Below are positions 45,999-55,700 of a stretch of DNA of 64,000 nt, piece after piece. Each line of letters starts with the position of its first letter. The first letter of the stretch is position 1. The position numbers and the translations under genes are program-made. The notes under the pieces are model-generated. The model was not told where the DNA came from, did no database searches, and saw only the letters and a list, made by a program, of their open reading frames with translations. This stretch comes from Blasia pusilla (taxonomy: Eukaryota > Marchantiophyta > Marchantiopsida > Blasiales): contig CM114274.1 of assembly GCA_050084515.1 (NCBI GenBank), forward strand, positions 28,396,001 to 28,460,000, given 5' to 3'.

Positions 45999-47404
45999 GA
46001 CCAGTTTCGAGGCTTTTCACTTTTCCATTCTACACTTTTCCACGTTGTTTTCAACTCCCCGGTTCACACGACTACGAAATTTGACTTTCTAGTTACTCGG
46101 ACATTTAGACCTTTGCTTGTTGTTGCTTCATTTAGGGGCTAAAACAATTAGTGATGACGGTTCGAGTTGAATGGATCTTTTCAGTTCTTCGCGCAACGTT
46201 TGATTCTAGGCTTATTTCAAGATGACTAAAGAAAAAAGCCAAGCCAGCAATATCGGGACCTTCTCGCACAAGTCCGGCAAAACCCCGTCTTCTATCACAC
46301 GACGCACGCCCGCAGATGTAAGGCGAGAGGAAATTGAGCACCGCGAGCGGGAAACCAAAATAAGGAAGCAGGAAATGTTGGCGAAACTAGCTCTACAGAA
46401 GCTTGCAAAGCAAGAGGAGAAGCGAGAAGAAAATTTTCTTGCGGATGCGGAAAAGACCGAGAAGAAACGAATGGAGACAAAGATCAAGCAGAAGAAGAGG
46501 CAGGACGCGGCCTTTCGAAAGGCTGAGTTGGCAACAGCCAAGAAGGAAAAGGAAATTGGTGTACAAGAAGAACCCTCCAGCGACCCACCAAGAGTGTGGA
46601 AATGGAGGATGTGTCATCCATGAGGTTGAGTGGTCCAATGCATGAGACCAACACCAACGAGCTTCTAGCGACCAACAAGGATAATGATGAACCCCGACTG
46701 TCGAGATCATGGACATATCGAAAGGAGAAGGAGAAGAGTCTTCTGGATCTCAGAAGCCTATTGAAGAATCCTATCTCTTTGAAATTGAAGAGTTTCCTGT
46801 AGACTTGCCGGATGAGGCTTCAGAGCAGCTTGCTGTACTTGACACGGACCCAATTTTCAAGCAGGTAAGCATTGTTCTACAGTTCTCTCCGTAGTGTATT
46901 AGTGTCAGTCGTTTGGAAAATTTGATCTGATAGTGTGACATTCACGCAAGTAGTGAAGCAGATGGTTTTGGTGGATGGCATGAATGCCCAAAGGATTCCT
47001 CTTTGCTGGCTCCAAACGATGGAATACGTCAGAGAAATCCAATCAGAGGAAGACATTGACAAGTTGAAGTAGTCCGTGGCAACAACTTCATATGTTGATA
47101 GCTTCCCACCCTTCTATGTTCAACTGTATGACGAGCATGGAACCCAATCTTTGATAACGGAGGAAGACCTGGAGAGTCTCGATGCTTTTTGGAGGCAAAG
47201 GGAGTGGCGGAAACCCAGTACAAATGGATGCAAAACTTGTAATTTTTTCATCTGGGATGGCAACTAGTGATTCAAGGCGTGGTCGCAGTTTGCAGCCAAG
47301 CGTCCAAACTCCCTTGAGGCTCACTTCTGTGTGAGGGTAGTGGTCCTCCATCCCTACCCAAATCACATGGCCACGGTGGAAGTAGCCATGCACTCCATGA
47401 ACAC

Positions 47405-48265
47405 GTAAGTATCCTAAATCAAAATAAACCCGTTTCAACGCGTCGGACTCAAGAATCAAGTCACAATTAACAATAGTTGCAACCCGTTGGAAGGCGGCCG
47501 GTTGCAAGAGGAAGAACCGGCTAGCGTATTTGCAGCTCCTTTTGGCCCTCTATTGAGTTGCCTGGAAACCCGTCGGAGTCCGACGGGATGCAGATTCAGG
47601 AGAGGCATGGTTTGAGTGGCCGATCATGCAACCCGTCGAACTCCGACGGGTTGCATGATCTTTATAGAAGGAGTCTTGCTTGGGTTTGCTGTGCAACCCA
47701 AGGGGTCTCTGATGGATTGCAAAGCCATGCAGACCTAGACCATCCGTAAAGCACAGTCAACTCGTTGGACTCCGACAGGTTGGAAACAACTCAAACGAGG
47801 ATGTTTCCAATGGCATATGCAACCCGTCAAAGTCCGACGGGTTGAGGACCAATCAAACTTAGCTATGTAAGTTCCCAATTTGTGCAACCCATCGGGCTCC
47901 AACGGGTCACAGAAGCAAGGATTTCTTGCAACCCGTCGGACTCCGACGGGTTGCATGTGAAAACACTATCGTTAGAATCTTGAACCCAAATACAAACTTA
48001 AAACCCGGTGTGGGTGGCTTTACAACCCGTCGGTTTCCGACGAATTGAATTTTTGAATTTATTGTACTCAAGGTGCAACCCAACCTAGACAGACCCGGAT
48101 GCAAATTGTCGGTTTCCTACAGATTGCACCGAGGAAGCTCTTGGAGAAACCTGTCGGACTTCGACGGGTTGCCAATAGCTGTCATTTTGTTCGTCTACTT
48201 CGAGCCCATCGAAAACCAGCGCGTTGCAAGTTGTACATTCTCTTACTTCTCGTTGATGTTTGCAG
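47405..48265 (+). repeat. Intron 2 of the right cargo gene, with palindromes
   Basis: Donor GTAAGTATC and acceptor TTTGCAG bound 861 bp, nearly the size of the left copy's intron 2 (875 bp). About 12 palindromes occur (for example 47565-47592, 47625-47655 and 47925-47955), but at other positions and with other spacers than on the left. Confidence 0.85.
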
Positions 48266-50277
48266 CATTGTGTCCAAAGGGAATGATACCCATCACTGGA
48301 TCCAAGAATGCGACTGAGTGAAGAAGGTTCTTACAACGCACCCGTGGCAATACAAAGGATTCTTCGGAGAGGAGTTAGTGGATGAGATGCTCACAAAAGG
48401 AGTGCAAATAAAAAAGGAAACGTGGGCCAACACATTCATTTTCCAAGATGCAGCTGTTACAAAACTGAACTGGTCAAAAATCTAGGCGTAAAAGAAGCAC
48501 GACCTAATCGAGCTAGAGCGGAGAGGGAATGTTTGGGCTTCTAAGAGATCCAAGTTCATTCAAGATGCGGTCTCGATGTCGACTAGTTACTTTGCAAGCA
48601 GAATACAGCGATACAATGCTGTCCTCAACCTCGAGCTTACGCTCGACTTCTACAAAGAGTTGAAGGTCATAATCAAGAGGCAGCAAAAGAGGGACGAGGA
48701 TCCCCACGCACGCAATGTAGAGAAGGTGTCTATGGATTGAGTTCACTAGTTTGCCCTATCAGGGATTTCGCAATTCAGACAGATCCGACTGATGTAAATC
48801 AATCTAGAGGGAACGGAGGCAGAGAAAAAATTAGCACACCATCCCCCGGGGTGTTAGACTCAGTCATCTCCTGGTGGCTACAAGAGTGGTCCTTCTAGAA
48901 TGCCTTGCTCTTGCTCAGAAATTCGATGATTGAATGCCTTCAAGCCGATCTGCAGAGAAGTCAACCGGTTCCGGAGGAGGCTAGTCTCAAATTGGTGGAG
49001 GAGTTCAAGTTGTGGTTAAATGTCGTCCGGGATAAGCCGCAAAAGAACCCCGGGTTCAAGACAATGTTCAAGAACCACATTTTTCCGCAGGGGGATGTTG
49101 ACAAGGAGATTGGTGACCCAAAGAAACGTGACTTCGAAAAAAAGAAGAAAGAGCTTCAAGATCAAGCTGCGGATTCATCCCGCCATCGAGTTGTGTAGAG
49201 GATGGTGTTCAGATTCTTGACCTCTTGTGTGAATGCAGGAACATGGAGGAATTTTCCGGCGGCACTCAAGCTATGGGCAGATACTCCACATGGTGAAGGA
49301 TTCTCCATGTATGACATGGAGATGGCCTAGGAGATAAGTCCTTGGGAAGTGCTCAACTGTCCAATCTGGTTGAACTTCAATGACCCAATGAGCTCACTTA
49401 CCTAGCAATGCGAGACTTCTATAATGCGCTAGCTGCTGGCAAGGAGGACATCCCAAACATTTTCAAGACATAGGAGTACTTTGAAGGGGATGCCGAGGCA
49501 CAAGCGATTGAGGCGGCGGAGATTTTGTCAAAAAAAGTAACGGCAAAAGACAAGTCCATTGCGGGGTTGAAATCCAAGGGTAAGGCCCCCAAACTGTCCA
49601 AAGCAGGATCATCAAGGCAAGAAGGACGAATACAAGAGGCCCCCAAACCAAATCCTATGGATTTTGATGTCACAGAGATCCTAACAAGCAAGCACCCCAC
49701 TCGCGAGAAGCAAAAAAGGGAGACACCCCATTCCTCCGAGGGAGGGGACAAGAATGTTGTATATACTCCCTCATCGTTGGGGAAGGAGAGGGATGGAGCA
49801 TCAAAAATCACCATCCTGTTGCATCAGACATCGCTGCTGGAAGAACTAGAGAAGTTCTCAACACAATAGTCCACGCATGCCTTGGAGAAGTTGACATCCA
49901 CGCGTGCCTTGGAAAGCTAATAGGACGTAAGCTTCTGCAAAGTGGCCATGCCCCATGGACCATCAATGGGGTACATAAGGAGGTTGCACTTGACCTCCTC
50001 ATCGCAGATCTACCGTCAGGGCTCAGATTTTGGGCAGAAAACCCACCCGACACAGTCCCGGATTGGAACACTCCATTCACATATGACCAAATCGTGTTGA
50101 TGTTCTCCTTTGCCAATGCTTATCTTAGCGACGCGGGATGTTTCCTTGTTCTCAATAGAGGAATCGAGGATGAACTCTTCAACTTGCAGTGCGTGGGCCG
50201 ATCGTTGAAGGGAAATAGTGCAGTCTTGGGTAGTGAAGAACGACTTCCCACTAAGTTCGGCTTCAAACCAAGTCCTG

Positions 50278-50627
50278 GTAAGTTCCATAAATTTTGATTT
50301 ATATTTCATTTTTTCCCGCAAACCGCCAGACTCCGACTGGTTGTAGCACCCATCCTTATAGGCCTTGTTGCAACCCGTCTGAGGCGGACGGGTTGCAGCA
50401 CCCACTTGTCGGATTCTCGGGTGTATCGAGCAACCCGTCAGATTCCGATGGGTTGCATATGGGCAACCCTTTGGGCATCCATGGTTAGTGGGCAAAGTAT
50501 TTAAATGCTCCGGGCCCCCTTAGAGAAAATTTCCTTGGTGACATCTTTCATATGGAACCCGTCGGATTCCGTCGAGTTGCTCCTGGGAGACCTATTCCTC
50601 TGACGGATTCTTAGCTAACTTTTACAG
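50278..50627 (+). repeat. Intron 3 of the right cargo gene, with palindromes
   Basis: GTAAGTTCC donor and TTTACAG acceptor bound 350 bp holding about five diverged units (about 50320-50345, 50368-50397, 50430-50457 and 50552-50580). Confidence 0.8.
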
Positions 50628-51294
50628 GTGTTGTTTTCAGATTGAATACTCCTACGAGTATTTTTTGTTAGACCTAAGCACAGATTTGAGGGTTTTTGAG
50701 GTATAGGATCCAGTTGATCCAGGTTCAAATGGATATACTTTGAACAACCTGTCCAATTCACCCTCGGGAATCATTGTCGAGGAAGGACTGCTAGTGCTCA
50801 GAGGGAAAAATCACCCGCACTCCTGCAGACCCTGATGGAGCTGTGTTCAAGGCCAGGTGATTTGGTGCTCGATTTGGTGGGTCTTTTTGGGGCAAATTTT
50901 AGAGCTTCTTGGCAAAGTGGCCAAAACATTCTGTGCCTTGAGTCTAGGAACACCTTGTTTGTACTTTTCCGGAAGGCAAAGTCAGACTACAAGAGAGTGA
51001 TTGGAGTTTACAAGTCGCATGCACAGACAAAGGAACTTGCGATGGAGCTGCACCAGCCTTGTTCACAGATGGAGCACTCATATGTCCTCATATGTCTATT
51101 GCTTTGTGAGATCGGAGCAGAACTTCCAGGTGTTCCATTGGTCTTTGACTTGGTAGGCCTATCAAGGGCGAGTATGAGAGGCGCCTTGCAAAGTGGTAGG
51201 AACATGCTATGCCTTGAGGGAAGGCCTGAACTTTTTGACCTTTGCGAAGAGGCAAAGGCGAATTACGAGAGGTGAATGGATTTTTGTAAACTTA

Positions 51295-51485
51295 TTTTGT
51301 GAATTGTCTCATATCTTGCAACCCGTCGGAGTCCAATGGGTTGCAAGATAACCTAGACCAGAGAAAATTCAATCTTGCAACCCGTCGAATTCTGACAGGT
51401 TGCATGAGTTGCAACCTATGGGCTGATGCCGACAAGTTGCAAGGGGTGCAACTTGTCAGATTCTAACGGGTTGCATGTCTAAATG
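51295..51485. repeat. Palindrome cluster after the repeated motif I exon
   Basis: Four units at about 51317-51347, 51377-51405, 51410-51441 and 51447-51476, probably in an intron that begins GTGAATGG at 51272. Confidence 0.75.
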
Positions 51486-52094
51486 AATGGACCTGGGTGC
51501 ATATGAGTTCCTCTTCATGCCTGATGGCTACCAACCTGTTGCTTCAATTGTCCTCTTAGTCCTTGCACGTTATCTTCTTGATGCATACATTCCTCAGTGG
51601 CTGAGAGAATGGTGAAACCAAGTTGTCAAATGCACAGGAGTCCATGGTAGAATTCATGCATCCATTTATGAGCCAACATCATCCAAGATTGTCATGGAAG
51701 TCTTTGGTAAACGCATAGTGATCACTGTTTGGTTCTGTTGTAGAAAATCCCATCTCATGGAATAGTATAATTAATCGGATGGGATGTTTCATGCCTTTGC
51801 ATGAAGAGTCAACAGTCTATATTTCAACAACATCTTTCCAAGAAGTTAAACCGTGAAGTGCATAGGAGTCTATTGACACCATAGTCAGAGTCTTTATTAG
51901 AACCTTTAATTGGGATGAAATTGTTTGTACTGGTCAAATTATCTGATGATGGTCCTCCAACAATAATACCCGTCAGCCTGGCTTACTCTACGGTTGGCTT
52001 GGACACGCAGTGTGAAGAAAATTGGGCTCACATGGAGAGAGATGGAAGGATATTTGCACTGGTGTTATGATGTCTACTTCTTTTTCCAGGCCTG
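51486..52094. other. Right subterminal region of the giant MULE
   Basis: No coding or repeat signal recognised. It lies between the last palindrome cluster and the right inverted repeat, and does not match the left subterminal region by eye. Confidence 0.4.
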
Positions 52095-52285
52095 GAAGAA
52101 GAAGGTTAGTTTAGGCCTGAATGTGGTCCACTTGCTACTCTCTTCTAAAGATTTCATGAATTTGAAAGCAAGCAAAATTTTCAAAAATGTCAAAATTTTT
52201 TGAAGAGAGGAGGCGGATTCTGCTCTTTTTTTTTATGAGAGACTCTCCTCTCTTCCTCTCTCCTGCCAGAATACCAGCCCCCTCT
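52095..52285 (-). repeat. Right terminal inverted repeat of the giant MULE
   Basis: Ends CCTGCCAGAATACCAGCCCCC, the mirror of the left end, and matches 32881-33090 in reverse complement including the A-run, the TTCAAAA segment and AAATCTTTAGAAGAGA. Confidence 0.9.
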
Positions 52286-52400
52286 GGAGAGCAATCCATC
52301 AGTTTCAGACAGATTGCACCATTCTTCCACCTTTTCTTTATGCTGACTTAAAACCGTTTGCAAATAAGTTATTTACATTTGATTTCTTGAACAATAAAAT

Positions 52401-52589
52401 CTAGTCTATGATCTCTTGAGCCTCGTCATCTACAAAAATGTTCCTAGCTCTTGTTAGTTCCTCTACAAGAGACTTCTCAGGGCTAGTCAGTGGCTCCTCT
52501 ACATGATTGTAGATTGGAAGTGAGAAGGAAGGAGAATCCAAGAGCCTTGTCCCCCTAAGAACACTATATCGGTCCCATATTACCCCCAA
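52401..52589 (-). pseudogene. Inverted copy of the cargo 3' exon (EEIID end)
   Basis: The minus-strand frame has SPSFSLPIYNHVEEP and FVDDEAQEIID then stop, homologous to 33957-34217 and 53023-53247. It is followed upstream (on its strand) by an inverted LLDDDE segment (about 52726-52830). It lies only 116 bp beyond the right terminal repeat, in an orientation that does not fit a simple element end, so it is a rearranged piece. Confidence 0.6.
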
Positions 52590-52725
52590 AGAGTCCCAAC
52601 ACCTGCCTCGACAACTGATTTTGAAGCTTCTGCAATCATAAACCCATCGATATCAATATTTGCTCCGTCCCCGGGAACCCGCACATGTCAACTCCAAAAC
52701 CCTTCAAATCCAAGGTACCTATACT

Positions 52726-52970
52726 CACTCGTCATCATCCAACAACTCCTCCAGAATCACCGTTGGCCTTGCACTTCCGATTTTTGGGATCACCGGTAGT
52801 GAGGATGGAGTCACAAACGGTGGGAGTATACAACTGGCCTCCAAAGCCAAGTGCTCCAGTTGCAGAGCCTCCATTGGTAGTGATACCATCATCACTTCCT
52901 GAAATTTTGAAAATCAAGAGGGCAAGGCCGAAAATAATTCTTGAAGAGCTCTTGGACGATGACGAGTGAG
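52726..52970. repeat. Diverged fold-back of the cargo C-terminal exon
   Basis: 52726-52830 (minus) and about 52865-52970 (plus) both encode PSSLP...KI...ARP..ILEELLDDDE and a stop, head to head around 52848. Together with the EEIID ends at 52401 and 53247 this is an inverted duplication of about 0.85 kb. Confidence 0.75.
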
Positions 52971-53247
52971 TTGAAAGATTTCTCGGGTTCAATCAATTCA
53001 AGCATTTTGGAGTTGGGATTTAGTGGTTTCAAGCGGCGAAGCATATATTGATACTAGATGGGTGTCACATGGGACCGATATGTTGTACCTAGGGGGGCTA
53101 AGGCTCTCAAAATCCCCTACATTCTCAATCCCCATCTACAATCGGCCAGAGGAGCCACTTCTTTCCCAAGACATTCCTTTTGTACAGGCACCTAGGAGAG
53201 TTAGGAGTAAATTTAAACATGACAAGGCTGAAGAAATCATAGACTAG
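52801..53247 (+). pseudogene. Displaced C-terminal exons of the right cargo gene
   Basis: PPLVVIPSSLPEILKIKRAR and ILEELLDDDE with TGA at 52967-52969 match the C-terminus of the left copy (PPLVVTPSSLPTIPKIGRAR...QELSDDDE). The second frame, 53023-53247, has SPTFSIPIYNRPEEP and AEEIID. In the left copy these follow the motif I exon directly, so here about 1.5 kb (51.3-52.8 kb) has been inserted or rearranged between them. Confidence 0.6.
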
Positions 53248-53399
53248 ATCAAATGTTAATTTTGGAGTTTCCCTCGAATGTAATAAAGGACTTGCAATTT
53301 CTCTACATCGATGGTTTTATGAAGAGTTTGTGAATTTTTGTGCTTCTATGTCTAGTCAAGCTCGTTCTTGATAGTGTCTTGATGTGTCTACTAAATGCT

Positions 53400-54760
53400 C
53401 TTTATTTTGCAACCCGTCGAATTCTGACGGGTTGCAAACCAAGGACTAATTTTGCAGCTCGTCGGATTCTGACGGGTTGCAAACCAAGGCCCAAGTTTGC
53501 AAGGTGTAAGATTCTGACAAGTTGCAGGTCTTGGACGAGGTTTGCAACCTATCAGATTCCGACAAGTTGCAAACCAAGGACCAAGTTTGCAACTTGTCGG
53601 ATTTCGAGAGGTTGTAAGAGCTGAAACTTTTTCTTCTCTCCTTATTTCTTCCCTCTGGGACTTGTCTGTAATGTTTTCTTGATTTACTTGAATGGTATGT
53701 GATTTTGCTTCTCCTTTGTTGTGGTAATCTCTAGTGGAAATTTGTAGTCATCTTCCGACCCGTTGGACTTTGACAGGTTGCAAGCCGAATATGGAACTTA
53801 GATGACTGAAGATGTATGCAAAAATTCTCGTGTCTTGCGACATTTGCAGACAAGGTTGATGAAGATACAACCGGGACTCTCTTGTAACCTTTTCTTTAAC
53901 CTCACTTTCTGTCATCCAGTCAGGCAACCTGTCGGATTCCGACAAGTTGCAAGTACTTCAGGTTGATTGGCTTCTTAGCGCTTCATTTATTTTATTTTCT
54001 ATTCTTCATTTGGCTCTTCTGCATTTTTCCACTTTTAACATCCTCCAACCAGTCGGATTCCAATAAGTTGGTTGCTTGAGTGATTTTCTTTTCCTGCTAG
54101 TCCATCATTTTAGGCATTTTGGCAGGCTTCCTTCACTTTTGCCTCGTTCCCCCATTATCTTCACACCATTCTTCTCTAACAGTTCATTTCTGAGACCTGT
54201 CAAATTTCCTACAACCTATCGGATTTTAACAGGTTGCATGACTCATGTTGATTGGCTTCGAATCCGACAGGTTGCATGAATCAATTTGATTGCCTTCTAA
54301 TCATTTAATTTTTTGGGTTTCCTATTCTTCATTTGGCTCTTCTGCATTTTCCACTATTGAAGTCCTCAAATACACTCCTGAAATTTGCCAAAATATTAGC
54401 CCGGCTCTTCCATGCATGCCTACTCCTTGGTGACTCTAGGAACATCTTCTAGATTGATGCGACATCTTGCATCAAGTCTGATTTTGACGGGTTGCACATG
54501 TTCAAACTTGTCTCTTGAAACCCTCGTAACAACTTTGATTTAGTTGTTTTATCTTGTAACCCGTCGGATTCCGATGGGTTGAAAGATTAGGACAAAAAAG
54601 GCACTGCTTGCAAGCTATCGAATTCCAACAGATTGCAAGCGCTATTAATGATTTCATTTTGGTTAACACCATGGACTTGTGTCTCTAAAGTATTCCTCAT
54701 GTTGTCATATCCTGCAACTTGTCAGATTCTGATGGGTTGGAGGGCAGAATGGAACCACTC
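53400..54760. repeat. Palindromes in the 3' flank of the displaced cargo exons
   Basis: About 15 units, with a regular group at 53408-53620 (period about 48 bp, spacer containing AACCAAGGAC) and dispersed units near 53755-53780, 53924-53952, 54046-54075, 54210-54240, 54550-54582 and 54715-54742. Sequence between is T-rich without a gene. Confidence 0.8.
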
Positions 54761-55359
54761 GTCAAGATCCTTTTTTCAAATGGATGTGAAGTTTCCACAA
54801 CTTTGTAAGATGGCATGCAAGCTAGGAAGAATGCTAATCTTGTTTCCTCTCGCTCCCCCATTTTCTTCTAAGCATACTTCTGGAAAATTTGTTTTTGTGA
54901 GAGGTTTCAAGCTTCTCTCCTCTTATATCCAAAAAATGAATTCTTGACTATGTCATTTCACAATTTATTACCACAATTTTCAATTCATTCCTTGCAAATC
55001 GAGGCCTCCTCCTTATGGTTTCCTTCATTATATTGGCTTCCTTTGCATCTGTCATGACTGGTTGTTAGATTTTCTAAAAGCGTGAGGGATGAAAGTTGGA
55101 ATCTTGATAAATAACCCATTGTAGCCTATTTTCAAACACGGGGTGCCCGACGGGTGTTCATTAGTAAATTATTGTTTTGCAAATAGTTTTGTAACCTTAA
55201 AATTCTCTCCTGATGGTTAGATAATTATAATATACTCCGATGGTTAGGTAATTCTAATATACCCTCTGGCTACAAATAGTTCTGTACTCTTAAAATTCTA
55301 TCCCGATGGTTATGTAATTATAATATACCCTCTGGCGGGAGTCCAAATTCATAACGAAG
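54761..55359. other. Non-genic stretch before the third terminal repeat
   Basis: Contains a direct repeat of the type CTTAAAATTCT...GATGGTTA.(A/G)TAATT.TAATATAC (about 55195-55255, 55256-55335), and one copy of a longer repeat found again after 55537. Confidence 0.5.
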
Positions 55360-55700
55360 TCCGGAAAAATGGCCCAAATCTGGACCACTCTGGTTACTCC
55401 CTTGTAAAGATTTTTTGCATTTGAAAAAAGAAAAATATAAAGAAATGATAGGAAGTTTTGAAGAGGAGGCGAATTGAGCAATTTTTTTTAAGAGACTCTC
55501 CTTCTCTTCTGTCTGAATACCAGCCCCTATTTACCTTGATAAATAACCCATTGTAGCCTATTTTACATTAGTAAATTATTGTTTTGCAAATAGTTTTGTA
55601 ACCTTAAAATTCTCTCCAATAACTAATATTTGTAATTATAATATACCTCTGGCGGGGTAAATTCATAACGAAGTCCTGGCCCAAATAGCATTTGACTACC
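55105..55700 (+). repeat. Direct repeat flanking the third terminal repeat
   Basis: The block beginning GATAAATAACCCATTGTAGCC (about 55108) and ending GGCGGGAGTCCAAATTCATAACGAAGTCC (about 55363) recurs, shortened, at about 55537-55690. The terminal repeat lies between the two copies. Confidence 0.8.
55360..55527 (-). repeat. Third copy of the terminal inverted repeat (right-end orientation)
   Basis: Ends CTGAATACCAGCCCC and retains the segments AGAGACTCTCC, the T-run, TTTTGAAGAGGAGGCG and GGACCACTCTGGTTACTCCC. It is more diverged from the left repeat than 52095-52285 is. It could be the true right end if 51.3-52.8 kb is a later rearrangement. Confidence 0.75.

Larger units (their letters stand above)
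46222..51271 (+). pseudogene. Right cargo gene: second copy of the methyltransferase-like gene, broken
   Basis: Homologous to 34749-39850 in the opposite orientation. Exons by comparison: 46222-46864, 46951-47404, 48266-50277 and 50628-51271. It starts MTKEKSQASNIGTF with a Glu/Lys-rich coiled coil. Exon 2 ends AKRPNSLEAHFCVRVVVLH...AMHSMNT. Exon 3 carries IKKETWANTF, FYKELKVIIKR, NCPIWLNFND and LDLLIADLPSG (about 49990-50022). Exon 4 has MELCSRPGDLVLDLVGLFG and GRN-like GQNILCLE. The motif I block is then repeated (PLVFDLVGLSRASMRGALQ, about 51140-51210), absent from the left copy. Many stops (for example in exon 3 near 48484-48492 and 48737) inactivate it. Motif IV is DLPS in both copies, so the departure from DPPY is ancestral to the pair. 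The C-terminal LLDDDE piece is displaced to 52801-52969. Confidence 0.7.
32881..52285. mobile_element. Giant Mutator-like DNA transposon with methyltransferase-like cargo
   Basis: Long terminal inverted repeats lie at 32881-33090 and 52095-52285. Inside are a MULE-type transposase (41142-45086, plus) and two outward-facing, homologous methyltransferase-like genes (34749-39850 minus; 46222-51271 plus). Introns and spacers carry the palindrome family. A second right-end repeat at about 55360-55527 is an alternative right boundary (22.6 kb instead of 19.4 kb). No target-site duplication could be found by eye at any end. All three genes are broken, so this copy is not autonomous. Confidence 0.75.
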
